The position numbers and the translations under genes were made by a program. Below, piece by piece: positions 1 to 12,593 of a stretch of DNA of 64,000 nucleotides; within the stretch, counting starts at the first letter, position 1; the number at the start of each line of letters is the position of its first letter. The notes beneath the pieces are model-generated. The model had not been told where the DNA came from and ran no database searches. It saw only the letters and a list, made by a program, of their open reading frames with translations. Source of the DNA: Salvelinus alpinus (taxonomy: Eukaryota; Chordata; Actinopteri; Salmoniformes; Salmonidae); the NCBI RefSeq assembly GCF_045679555.1, contig NC_092122.1:10566043-10630042 (forward strand), in the 5' to 3' direction.

Positions 1-3000
1 GCTACATGTGTTGTATTATACTAGGAGGTCGGGTAAAGTCCAGCTACAGGTGTTGTATTATACTAGGAGGTCAGGTAAAGTCCAGCTACAGGTGTTGTAT
101 TATACTAGGAGGTCAGGTAAAGTCCAGCTACAGGTGCTGTTGTATACTAGGAAGCCAGGTAAAGTCCAGCTACGGGTGTTGTGTTATACACGGAGGTCAG
201 CAACAGGTGTCCAGCTACAGGTGTTGCATTAAACTAGGAGGTCTGGTAATTCCAGCTACGGGTGTTGCATTATACAAGGAGGTCAGGTAAAGTCCAGCTA
301 CAGGTGTAGTATTATACTAGGAGGTCAGGTAAAATCCAGCTACAGGTGTTGCATTATACTAGGAGGTCAGGTAAAGTCCAGCTACGGGTGTTGTATTATA
401 CTAGGAAGCCAGGTAAAGTCCAGCTACGGGTATTGTATTATACGCGGAGGTCAGCTACAGGTGTCCAGCTACGGGTGTTGTATTACACTGGAGGTCAAGT
501 AAAGTCCAGCTACGGGTGTTGTATTATACTAGGAGGTCAGGCAAAATCCAGCTACAGGTGTTGTATTATACCAGGAGGACAGGTAAAGTCCAGCTACAGG
601 TGTTGTATTATACTAGGAGGTCAGGAAAAGTCCAGCTACAGGTGATGTATTAAACTAGAAGGTCAGGTAAAGTCCAGCTACAGGTGTTGTATTATACTAG
701 GAGTTCAGGTAATTCCAGCTACAGGTGTTGTATTACACTAGGAGGTCGGGTAAAGTCCAGCTACAGGTGTTGTATTATACTAGGAGGTCAGGTAAATTCC
801 AGCTACGGGTGTTGTATTATACTAGGAGGTCGGGTAAAGTCCAGCTACAGGTGTTGTATTATACTAGGAGGTCAGGTAAAGTCCAGCTAGAGGTGTTGTA
901 TTATACAAGGAGGTCAGGTAAAGTCCAGCTACATGTGTTGTATTATACTAGGAGGGCAGGTAAAGTCCAGCTACGGGTGTTGTATTATACTAGGAGGTCA
1001 GGTAAAGTCCAGCTACGGGTGTTGTATTATACTAGGAGGTCAGGTAAAGTCCAGCTACAGGTGTTGTATTATACTAGGAGGTCAGGTAAAGTCCAGCTAC
1101 AGGTGTTGTTGTATACTAGGAAGCCAGGTAAAGTCCAGCTACGGGTGTTGTGTTATACACGGATGACAGCAACAGGTGTCCAGCTACGGCTGTTGTATTA
1201 TACTGGAGGTCAAGTAAAGTTCAGCTACGGGTGTTGTATTATACTAGGAGGTCGGGTAAAGTCCAGCTACAGGTGTTGTATTATACTAGGAGGTCAGGTA
1301 AAGTCCAGCTAGAGGTGTTGTATTATACTAGGAGGTCAGGTAAAGTCCAGCTACATGTGTTGTATTATACTAGGAGGGCAGGTAAAGTCCAGCTACGGGT
1401 GCTGTATTATACTAGGAGGTCAGGTAAAGTCCAGATACGGGTGTTGTATTATACTAGGAGGTCAGGTAAAGTCCAGCTACATGTGTTGTATTATACTAGG
1501 AACTCGGGTAAATTCCAGCTACAGGTGTTGCATTATACTAGGAGGTCAGGTAAAGTCCAGCTACAGGTGTTGTTGTATACTAGGAAGCCAGGTAAAGTCC
1601 AGCTACGGGTGTTGTGTTATACACGGAGGTCAGCAACAGGTGTCCAGCTACGGCTGTTGTATTATACTGGAGGTCAAGTAAAGTTCAGCTACAGGTGTTA
1701 TATTATACTAGGAGGTCAGGTAAAATTCAGCTATAGGTGTTGCATTATACTAGGAGGTCAGGTAATTCCAGCTACGGGTGTTGTATTACATTAGGAGGTC
1801 AGGTAAAGTCCAGCTACGGGTGTTGTATTACATTAGGAGGTCAGGTAAAGTCCAGCTACAGGTGTTGTATTATACTAGGAGGTCAGGTAAAGTCCAGCTA
1901 CAGGTGTTGCATTATACTAGGAGGTCTGGTAATTCCAGCTATGGGTGTTGCATTTTACAAGGAGGTCGGGTAAACTCCAGCTACAGGTGTTGTATTATAC
2001 TAGGAGGTCAGGTAAAGTCCAGATACGGGTGTTGTATTATACTAGGAGGTCAGGTAAAGTCCAGCTACAGGTGTTGTATTATACTAGGAGGTCAGGTAAA
2101 TTCCAGCTACGGGTGTTGATTATACTAGGAGGTCAGGTAAAGTCCAGCTACGGGTGTTGTATTATACTAGGAAGGCAGGTAAAGTCCAGCTACAGGTGTT
2201 GTATTATACTAGGAGGTCATGTAAAGTCAAGCTACATTTGTTGTATTATACTAGGAGGTCAGGGAAAGTCCAGCTACAGGTGTTGTATTATACTAGGAGG
2301 TCAGGTAAAGTCCAGCTACGGGTGTTGTATTATACTAGGAGGGCAGGTAAAGTCCAGCTACGGGTGTTGTATTATACTAGGAGGTCATGTAAAGTCAAGC
2401 TACATTTGTTGTATTATACTAGGAGGGCAGGTAATGTCCAGCAACAGGTTTTGTATTATACTAGGAGGTCAGGTAAAGTCCAGCTACATGTGTTGTATTA
2501 TACTAGGAACTCGGGTAAAGTCCAGCTACAGGTGTTGTTGTATACTAGGAAGCCAGGTAATGTCCAGCTACGGGTGTTGTGTTATACACGGAGGTCAGCA
2601 ACAGGTGTCCAGCTACGGCTGTTGTATTATACTGGAGGTCAAGTAAAGTTCAGCTACGGGTGTTGTATTATACTAGGAGGTCAGGTAAAGTCCAGCTACA
2701 GGTGTTGTATTATACTAGGAGGTCAGGTAAAGTCCAGCTAGAGGTGTTGTATTATACTAGGAGGTCAAGTAAAGTCCAGCTACATGTGTTGTATTATACT
2801 AGGAGGACAGGTAAAGTCCAGCTACGGGTGCTGTATTATACTAGGAGGTCAGGTAAAGTCCAGATACGGGTGTTGTATTATACTATGAGGTCAGGTAAAG
2901 CCCAGCTACAGGTGTTGTATTACACTAGGAGGTCAGGAAAAGTCCAGCTACAGATGTTGTATTAAACTAGTAGGTCAGGTAAAGTCGAGCTACAGTTGTT

Positions 3001-6000
3001 GTATTATACTAAGAGGTCAGGTAATTCCAGCTACAGGTGTTGTATTATACTAGGAGGGCAGGTAAAGTCCAGCTACGGGTGCTGTATTATACTAGGAGGT
3101 CAGGTAAAGTCCAGATACGGGTGTTGTATTATACTAGGAGGTCAGGTAAAGTCCAGCTACAGGTGTTGTATTATACTAGGAGGTCAGGAAAAGTCCAGCT
3201 ACAGGTGTTGTATTAAACTAGTAGGTCAGGTAAATTCCAGCTACGGGTGTTGTATTATACTAGGAGGTCAGGTAAAGTCCAGCTACGGGTGTTGTATTAT
3301 ACTAGGAGGGCAGGTAAAGTCCAGCTACAGGTGTTGTATTATAATAGGAGGTCATGTAAAGTCAAGCTACATTTGTTGTATTATACTAGGAGGGCAGGTA
3401 ATGTCCAGCTACAGGTGTTGTATTATACTAGGAGGTCAGGTAAAGTCCAGCTACATGTGTTGTATTATACTAGGAGGTCGGGTAAAGTCCAGCTACAGGT
3501 GTTGTATTATACTAGGAGGTCAGGTAAAGTCCACTTACAGGTGTTGTATTATACTAGGAGGTCAGGTAAAGTCCAGCTACAGGTGCTGTTGTATACTAGG
3601 AAGCCAGGTAAAGTCCAGCTACGGGTGTTGTGTTATACACGGAGGTCAGCAACAGGTGTCCAGCTACAGGTGTTGCATTAAACTAGGAGGTCTGGTAATT
3701 CCAGCTACGGGTGTTGCATTATACAAGGAGGTCAGGTAAAGTCCAGCTACAGGTGTAGTATTATACTAGGAGGTCAGGTAAAATCCAGCTACAGGTGTTG
3801 CATTATACTAGGAGGTCAGGTAAAGTCCAGCTACGGGTGTTGTATTATACTAGGAAGCCAGGTAAAGTCCAGCTACGGGTATTGTATTATACGCGGAGGT
3901 CAGCTACAGGTGTCCAGCTACGGGTGTTGTATTACACTGGAGGTCAAGTAAAGTCCAGCTACGGGTGTTGTATTATACTAGGAGGTCAGGCAAAATCCAG
4001 CTACAGGTGTTGTATTATACCAGGAGGACAGGTAAAGTCCAGCTACAGGTGTTGTATTATACTAGGAGGTCAGGAAAAGTCCAGCTACAGGTGATGTATT
4101 AAACTAGAAGGTCAGGTAAAGTCCAGCTACAGGTGTTGTATTATACTAGGAGTTCAGGTAATTCCAGCTACAGGTGTTGTATTACACTAGGAGGTCGGGT
4201 AAAGTCCAGCTACAGGTGTTGTATTATACTAGGAGGTCAGGTAAATTCAAGCTACGGGTGTTGTATTATACTAGGAGGTCAGGTAAAGTCCAGCTACGGG
4301 TGTTGTATTATACTAGGAGGTCAGGTAAAGTCCAGCTACGAGTGTTGTATTATATTAGGAGGTCAGGTAAATTCCAGCTACGGGTGTTGTATTATACTGG
4401 AGGTCAAGTAAAGTTCAGCTACGGGTGTTGTATTATACTAGGAGGTCAGGTAAAGTCCAGCTACATGTGTTGTATTATACTAGGAGGTCGGGTAAAGTCC
4501 AGCTACAGGTGTTGTATTATACTAGGAGGTCAGGTAAAGTCCAGCTACAGGTGTTGTATTATACTAGGAGGTCAGGTAAAGTCCATTTACATGTGTTGTT
4601 GTATACTAGGAAGCCAGGTAAAGTCCAGCTACGGGTGTTGTGTTATACACGGAGGTCAGCAACAGGTGTCCAGCTATGGCTGTTGTATTATACTGGAGGT
4701 CAAGTAAAGTTCAGCTACAGGTGTTGTATTATACTCGGAGGTCATGTAAAGCCCAGATACAGGTGTTGTATTATACTAGCAGGTCAGGTAAAGTCCAGCT
4801 ACATGTGTTGTATTAAAGTAGGAGGACAGGTAAAGTCCAGCTACAGGTGTTGTATTATACTAGGAGTTCAAGTAAAGTCCAGCTACAGGTGTTGTATTAT
4901 ACTAGGAGGTCAGGTAAGGTCCAGCTACAGGTGTTGTATTATACTAGGAGGTCAGGTAAAATTCAGCTATAGGTGTTGCATTATACTAGGAGGTCAGGTA
5001 ATTCCAGCTACGGGTGTTGTATTACATTAGGAGGTCAGGTAAAGTCCAGCTACGAGTGTTGTATTACATTAGGAGGTCAGGTAAAGTCCAGCTACAGGTG
5101 TTGTATTATACTAGGAGGTCAGGTAAAGTCCAGCTACAGGTGTTGCATTATACTGGGAGGTCTGGTAATTCCAGCTACAGGTGTTGTATTACACTAGGAG
5201 GTCAGGAAAAGTCCAGCTACAGATGTTGTATTAAACTAGTAGGTCAGGTAAAGTCCAGCTACAGGTGTTGTATTATACTAGGAGGTCAGGTAATTCCAGC
5301 TACAGGTGTTGTATTATACTAGGAGGGCAGGTAAAGTCCAGCTACGGGTGCTGTATTATACTAGGAGGTCAGGTAAAGTCCAGATACGGGTGTTGTATTA
5401 TACTAGGAGGTCAGGTAAAGTCCAGCTACAGGTGTTGTATTATACTAGGAGGTCAGGAAAAGTCCAGCTACAGGTGTTGTATTAAACTAGTAGGTCAGGT
5501 AAATTCCAGCTACGGGTGTTTTATTATACTAGGAGGTCAGGTAAAGTCCAGCTACGGGTGTTGTATTATACTAGGAGGGCAGGTAAAGTCCAGCTACAGG
5601 TGTTGTATTATAATAGGAGGTCATGTAAAGTCAAGCTACATTTGTTGTATTATACTAGGAGGGCAGGTAATGTCCAGCTACAGGTGTTGTATTATACTAG
5701 GAGGTCAGGTAAAGTCCAGCTACATGTGTTGTATTATACTACGAGGTCGGGTAAAGTCCAGCTACAGGTGTTGTATTATACTAGGAGGTCAGGTAAAGTA
5801 CACTTACAGGTGTTGTATTATACTAGGAGGTCAGGTAAAGTCCAGCTACAGGTGCTGTTGTATACTAGGAAGCCAGGTAAAGTCCAGCTACGGGTGTTGT
5901 GTTATACACGGAGGTCAGCAACAGGTGTCCAGCTACAGGTGTTGCATTAAACTAGGAGGTCTGGTAATTCCAGCTACGGGTGTTGCATTATACAAGGAGG

Positions 6001-6828
6001 TCAGGTAAAGTCCAGCTACAGGTGTAGTATTATACTAGGAGGTCAGGTAAAATCCAGCTACAGGTGTTGCATTATACTAGGAGGTCAGGTAAAGTCCAGC
6101 TACGGGTGTTGTATTATACTAGGAAGCCAGGTAAAGTCCAGCTACGGGTGTTGTATTATACGCGGAGGTCAGCTACAGGTGTCCAGCTACGGGTGTTGTA
6201 TTACACTGGAGGTCAAGTAAAGTCCAGCTACGGGTGTTGTATTATACTAGGAGGTCAGGCAAAATCCAGCTACAGGTGTTGTATTATACCAGGAGGACAG
6301 GTAAAGTCCAGCTACAGGTGTTGTATTATACTAGGAGGTCAGGAAAAGTCCAGCTACAGGTGATGTATTAAACTAGAAGGTCAGGTAAAGTCCAGCTACA
6401 GGTGTTGTATTATACTAGGAGTTCAGGTAATTCCAGCTACAGGTGTTGTATTACACTAGGAGGTCGGGTAAAGTCCAGCTACAGGTGTTGTATTATACTA
6501 GGAGGTCAGGTAAATTCAAGCTACGGGTGTTGTATTATACTAGGAGGTCAGGTAAAGTCCAGCTACGGGTGTTGTATTATACTAGGAGGTCAGGTAAAGT
6601 CCAGCTACAGGTGTTGTATTATATTAGGAGGTCAGGTAAATTCCAGCTACGGGTGTTGTATTATACTGGAGGTCAAGTAAAGTTCAGCTACGGGTGTTGT
6701 ATTATACTAGGAGGTCAGGTAAAGTCCAGCTACATGTGTTGTATTATACTAGGAGGTCGGGTAAAGTCCAGCTACAGGTGTTGTATTATACTAGGAGGTC
6801 AGGTAAAGTCCAGCTACAGGTGTTGTAT

Positions 6829-9800
6829 TATACTAGGAGGTCAGGTAAAGTCCATTTACATGTGTTGTTGTATACTAGGAAGCCAGGTAAAGTCCAGCTA
6901 CGGGTGTTGTGTTATACACGGAGGTCAGCAACAGGTGTCCAGCTATGGCTGTTGTATTATACTGGAGGTCAAGTAAAGTTCAGCTACAGGTGATGTATTA
7001 TACTCGGAGGTCATGTAAAGCCCAGATACAGGTGTTGTATTATACTAGGAGGTCAGGTAAAGTCCAGCTACATGTGTTGTATTAAAGTAGGAGGACAGGT
7101 AAAGTCCAGCTACAGGTGTTGTATTATACTAGGAGTTCAAGTAAAGTCCAGCTACAGGTGTTGTATTATACTAGGAGGTCAGGTAAGGTCCAGCTACAGG
7201 TGTTGTATTATACTAGGAGGTCAGGTAAAATTCAGCTATAGGTGTTGCATTATACTAGGAGGTCAGGTAATTCCAGCTACGGGTGTTGTATTACATTAGG
7301 AGGTCAGGTAAAGTCCAGCTACGAGTGTTGTATTACATTAGGAGGTCAGGTAAAGTCCAGCTACAGGTGTTGTATTATACTAGGAGGTCAGGTAAAGTCC
7401 AGCTACAGGTGTTGCATTATACTAGGAGGTCTGGTAATTCCAGCTATGGGTGTTGCATTTTACAAGGAGGTCAGGTAAAGTCCAGCTACAGGTGTTGTAT
7501 TATACTAGGAGGTCAGGTAAAATCCAGCAACAGGTGTTGTATTATAATCGGAGGTCACGTAAAGTCCAGCTACAGGTGTTGTATTATACTAGGAGGTCAG
7601 GAAAAGTCCAGCTACAGGTGTTGTATTAAACTAGGAGGTCAGGTAAAGTCCAGCTACAGGTGTTGTATTATACTAGGAGGTCAGGTAAAGTCCAGCTACG
7701 GGTGTTGTATTATACTAGGAAGGCAGGTAAAGTCCAGCTACAGGTGTTGTATTATACTAGGAGGTCATGTAAAGTCAAGCTACATTTGTTGTATTATACT
7801 AGGAGGGCAGGTAATGTCCAGCTACAGGTGTTGTATTATACTAGGAGGTCAGGTAAAATCCAGCAACAGGTGTTGTATTATACTAGGAGGTCAGGTAAAG
7901 TCCAGCTACAGGTGTTGTATTATACTAGGAGGTCAGGTAAAGTCCAGCTACAGGTGTTGCATTAAACTAGGAGGTCTGGTAATTCCAGCTACGGGTGTTG
8001 CATTATACAAGGAGGTCAAGTAAAGTCCAGCTACAGGTGTAGTATTATACTAGGAGGTCAGGTAAAATCCAGCTACAGGTGTTGCATTATACTAGGAGGT
8101 CAGGTAAAGTCCAGCTACGGGTGTTGTATTATACTAGGAAGCCAGGTAAAGTCCAGCTACGGGTGTTGTATTATACGCGGAGCTCAGCTACAGGTGTCCA
8201 GCTACGGGTGTTGTATTATACTAGGAGGTCAGGTAAAGTCCATTTACATGTGTTGTTGTATACTAGGAAGCCAGGTAAAGTCCAGCTACGGGTGTTGTGT
8301 TATACACGGAGGTCAGCAACAGGTGTCCAGCTATGGCTGTTGTATTATACTGGAGGTCAAGTAAAGTTCAGCTACAGGTGTTGTATTATACTCGGAGGTC
8401 ATGTAAAGCCCAGATACAGGTGTTGTATTATACTAGGAGGTCAGGTAAAGTCCAGCTACATGTGTTGTATTAAAGTAGGAGGACAGGTAAAGTCCAGCTA
8501 CAGGTGTTGTATTATACTAGGAGTTCAAGTAAAGTCCAGCTACAGGTGTTGTATTATACTAGGAGGTCAGGTAAGGTCCAGCTACAGGTGTTGTATTATA
8601 CTAGGAGGTCAGGTAAAATTCAGCTATAGGTGTTGCATTATACTAGGAGGTCAGGTAATTCCAGCTACGGGTGTTGTATTACATTAGGAGGTCAGGTAAA
8701 GTCCAGCTACGAGTGTTGTATTACATTAGGAGGTCAGGTAAAGTCCAGCTACAGGTGTTGTATTATACTAGGAGGTCAGGTAAAGTCCAGCTACAGGTGT
8801 TGCATTATACTAGGAGGTCTGGTAATTCCAGCTATGGGTGTTGCATTTTACAAGGAGGTCAGGTAAAGTCCAGCTACAGGTGTTGTATTATACTAGGAGG
8901 TCAGGTAAAATCCAGCAACAGGTGTTGTATTATAATCGGAGGTCACGTAAAGTCCAGCTACAGGTGTTGTATTATACTAGGAGGTCAGGAAAAGTCCAGC
9001 TACAGGTGTTGTATTAAACTAGGAGGTCAGGTAAAGTCCAGCTACAGGTGTTGTATTATACTAGGAGGTCAGGTAAAGTCCAGCTACGGGTGTTGTATTA
9101 TACTAGGAAGGCAGGTAAAGTCCAGCTACAGGTGTTGTATTATACTAGGAGGTCATGTAAAGTCAAGCTACATTTGTTGTATTATACTAGGAGGGCAGGT
9201 AATGTCCAGCTACAGGTGTTGTATTATACTAGGAGGTCAGGTAAAATCCAGCAACAGGTGTTGTATTATACTAGGAGGTCAGGTAAAGTCCAGCTACAGG
9301 TGTTGTATTATACTAGGAGGTCAGGTAAAGTCCAGCTACAGGTGTTGCATTAAACTAGGAGGTCTGGTAATTCCAGCTACGGGTGTTGCATTATACAAGG
9401 AGGTCAAGTAAAGTCCAGCTACAGGTGTAGTATTATACTAGGAGGTCAGGTAAAATCCAGCTACAGGTGTTGCATTATACTAGGAGGTCAGGTAAAGTCC
9501 AGCTACGGGTGTTGTATTATACTAGGAAGCCAGGTAAAGTCCAGCTACGGGTGTTGTATTATACGCGGAGCTCAGCTACAGGTGTCCAGATACGGGTGTT
9601 GTATTACACTGGAGGTCAAGTAACGTCCAGCTACGGGTGTTGTATTATACTAGGAGGTCAGGTAAAGTCCAGCTACAGGTGTTGCATTATACTAGGAGGT
9701 CTGGTAATTCCAGCTATGGGTGTTGCATTTTACAAGGAGGTCAGGTAAAGTCCAGCTACAGGTGTTGTATTATACTAGGAGGTCAGGTAAAATCCAGCAA

Positions 9801-10520
9801 CAGGTGTTGTATTATAATCGGAGGTCACGTAAAGTCCAGCTACAGGTGTTGTATTATACTAGGAGGTCAGGAAAAGTCCAGCTACAGGTGTTGTATTAAA
9901 CTAGGAGGTCAGGTAAAGTCCAGCTACAGGTGTTGTATTATACTAGGAGGTCAGGTAAAGTCCAGCTACGGGTGTTGTATTATACTAGGAAGGCAGGTAA
10001 AGTCCAGCTACAGGTGTTGTATTATACTAGGAGGTCATGTAAAGTCAAGCTACATTTGTTGTATTATACTAGGAGGGCAGGTAATGTCCAGCTACAGGTG
10101 TTGTATTATACTAGGAGGTCAGGTAAAATCCAGCAACAGGTGTTGTATTATACTAGGAGGTCAGGTAAAGTCCAGCTACAGGTGTTGTATTATACTAGGA
10201 GGTCAGGTAAAGTCCAGCTACAGGTGTTGCATTAAACTAGGAGGTCTGGTAATTCCAGCTACGGGTGTTGCATTATACAAGGAGGTCAAGTAAAGTCCAG
10301 CTACAGGTGTAGTATTATACTAGGAGGTCAGGTAAAATCCAGCTACAGGTGTTGCATTATACTAGGAGGTCAGGTAAAGTCCAGCTACGGGTGTTGTATT
10401 ATACTAGGAAGCCAGGTAAAGTCCAGCTACGGGTGTTGTATTATACGCGGAGCTCAGCTACAGGTGTCCAGCTACGGGTGTTGTATTACACTGGAGGTCA
10501 AGTAACGTCCAGCTACGGGT
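6829..10520. repeat. Higher-order duplications of 1388 bp and 882 bp in the minisatellite
   Basis: Blocks of variant units recur in register. The open frame at 7283-8023 reappears at 8671-9411 with the same translation (offset 1388), and the block from about 8755 reappears from 9637 (offset 882, exactly 21 units). Earlier in the array, 2996-5100 recurs at 5265-7370 (offset 2269) and 1-830 recurs at about 3450-4280 (offset 3449). The near identity of the 1388- and 882-bp copies points to recent segmental duplication within the array; the older blocks carry scattered differences. Confidence 0.85.
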
Positions 10521-11370
10521 GTTGTATTATACTAGGAGGTCAGGCAAAATCCAGCTACAGATGTTGTATTATACCAGGAGGACAGGTAAAGTCCAGCTAC
10601 AGGTGTTGTATTATACTCGGAGGTCACGTAAAGTCCAGCTACAGGTGTTGTATTATACTAGGAGGTCAGGTAAAGTACAGCTACGGGTGTTGTATTATAC
10701 TAGGAGGGCAGGTAAAGTCCAGCTACAGGTGTTGTATTATACCAGGAGGTCAGGTAAAGTCCAGATACGGGTGTTGTATTATACTAGGAGGTCAGGAAAA
10801 GTCCAGCTACGGGTGTTGTATTATACTAGGAGGGCAGGTAAAGTCCAGCTACAGGTGTTGTATTAGACTAGGAGGTCAGGTAAAATTCAGCTATAGGTGT
10901 TGCATTATACTAGGAGGTCAGGTAATTCCAGCTACGGGTGTTGTATTATATTAGGAGGTCAGGTAAAGTGCAGCTACAGGTGTTGTATGAAACTAGGAGG
11001 TCAGGTAAAGTCCAGCTACAGGTGTTGTATTATACTAGGAGGTCAGGTAAAGTCCAGCTACAGGTGTTGTATTAAACTAGGTCAGGTAAAGTGCAGCTAC
11101 ATGTGTTGTATGAAACTAGGAGGTCAGGTAAAGTCCAGCTACAGGTGTTGTATTATACTAGGATGTCAGGTAAAATCCAGCTACGGGTGTTGTATTATAC
11201 TAGGAGGTCAGGTAAAGTCCAGCTATGGGTGTTGTATTATACTACGAGGGCAGGTAAAGTCCAGCTACAGGTGTTGTATTATACTAGGAGGGCAGGTAAA
11301 GTCCAGCTACAGGTGTTGTATTATACTAGGAGGTCATGTAAAGTCAAGCTACAGGTGTTGTATTATACTA

Positions 11371-12190
11371 GGAGGTCAGTTAGTCCAGCAACAGGTGTTG
11401 TATTATACTCGGAGGTCACGTAAAGTCCAGCTACAGGTGTTGTATTATACTAGGAGGTCAGGAAAAGTCCAGCTACAGGTGTTGTATTAAACTAGGAGGT
11501 CAGGTAAAGTCCAGCTACAGGTGTTGTATTATACTAGGAGGTCAGGTAAAGTCCAGCTACAGGTGTTGTATTATACTAGGAAGTAAGGTAAAGTCCAGCT
11601 ACAGGTGTTGTATTATACTAGGAGGTAAGGTAAAGTCCAGCTACAGGTGTTGTATTATACTAGGAGGTCAGGTAAAGTCCAGCTACAGGTGTTGTATTAT
11701 ACTAGGAGGTAAGGTAAAGTCCAGCTACAGGTGTTGTATTGTACTAGGAGGTCAGGTAAAGTCCAGCTACAGGTGTTGTATTATACTAGGAGGTCAGTTA
11801 GTCCAGCAACAGGTGTTGTATTATACTCGGAGGTCACGTAAAGTCCAGCTACAGGTGTTGTATTATACTAGGAGGTCAGGAAAAGTCCAGCTACAGGTGT
11901 TGTATTAAACTAGGAGGTCAGGTAAAGTCCAGCTACAGGTGTTGTATTATACTAGGAGGTCAGGTAAAGTCCAGCTACAGGTGTTGTATTATACTAGGAA
12001 GTAAGGTAAAGTCCAGCTACAGGTGTTGTATTATACTAGGAGGTAAGGTAAAGTCCAGCTACAGGTGTTGTATTATACTAGGAGGTCAGGTAAAGTCCAG
12101 CTACAGGTGTTGTATTATACTAGGAGGTAAGGTAAAGTCCAGCTACAGGTGTTGTATTGTACTAGGAGGTCAGGTAAAGTCCAGCTACAG
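11371..12190. repeat. 418-bp tandem duplication at the array edge
   Basis: The distinctive short unit with GGTCAGTTAGTCCAGCAACA occurs at 11371 and again at 11789, and the following ten units, including the variants with AGGAAGTAAGG and TATTGTACTAGG, are repeated in the same order. This is the terminal block before unique sequence. Confidence 0.85.
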
Positions 12191-12352
12191 GTGTGTGTTC
12201 AGTATATGAGCTATAAAGCAGCAGATGAAGAGGGTGTTTTTTTTGTTTTCAAGTGTAAAACGCAAATATAAAAGTCTGTGTGATCAAATATTAACTCACA
12301 GCCCCGTGTGTGTATGTGTGCGTGCGTGCGTGTTCCCAGGTGGTGCCCTTAC

Positions 12353-12593
12353 CTTCAGGTGGTTGTAGTGTCTTGTTGTTCTGGGTGCACCAGCCTACTG
12401 GGTGGAGTTCGGCGGTCATGACATCACACCAGAAGTCGGCCTTGCGGTCATCTCCGTAGCCACTGAAGCGCAGCAGCAGCAGCTGGCTGCAGGTGGTGAC
12501 GATGGTGGCCACCCAGTAAGTGTCTGGCCTGCTCTTATTGGCCACCTCCAGCTTCATCCCCGGCTGGAAGCTGGTCTGTAGGCTGATGTCCAC
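12353..12593 (-). CDS. sfmbt2: sfmbt2 second coding exon, first MBT repeat
   Basis: A 241-bp minus-strand exon with acceptor CTCGCAG|GTGGAC at 12593 and donor CTGAAG|GTAAGG at 12353. It encodes [20 protein letters not shown] and on to [13 protein letters not shown], an MBT (malignant brain tumour) repeat with the family's GMKLE, TYWVAT, DFWCD and PVGWC blocks. MBT repeats bind lower-methylated lysines on histones; SFMBT proteins carry four of them plus a SAM domain and work in Polycomb-type repression in the nucleus. From memory of the human proteins, wording such as [15 protein letters not shown] and the neighbouring AAPHT fits SFMBT2 better than SFMBT1, and the itih5-itih2 neighbours agree. 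The next exons lie left of the window, beyond the minisatellite. Confidence 0.9.

Larger units (their letters stand above)
1..12193. repeat. 42-bp minisatellite array, about 290 units, intronic in sfmbt2
   Basis: The whole stretch is head-to-tail copies of one 42-bp unit containing TTATACTAGGAGGTCAGGTA, followed by AAGTCCAGCTACAGGTGTTG. Because 42 is 14 codons, two plus-strand frames stay open through long runs, giving apparent proteins of up to 247 residues with repeats such as YYTRRSGKVQLQVL or CCIILGGQVKSSYR; these are by-products of the repeat, not genes. Point variants (CAGGTG/CGGGTG/CATGTG, AGGAGGTC/AGGAAGCC) and odd-length units (38-48 bp) mark blocks that recur. The array runs off the left edge and ends abruptly near 12193, about 160 bp before an sfmbt2 exon on the minus strand, so it lies in an sfmbt2 intron. 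Function unknown. Confidence 0.97.

Noticed and set aside
6-11490. Dozens of long plus-strand open frames with repeats such as CCIILGGQVKSSYR
   Set aside because: They arise because the 42-bp unit is a multiple of three and lacks stops in two frames; starts and stops fall at unit variants and there is no gene structure.
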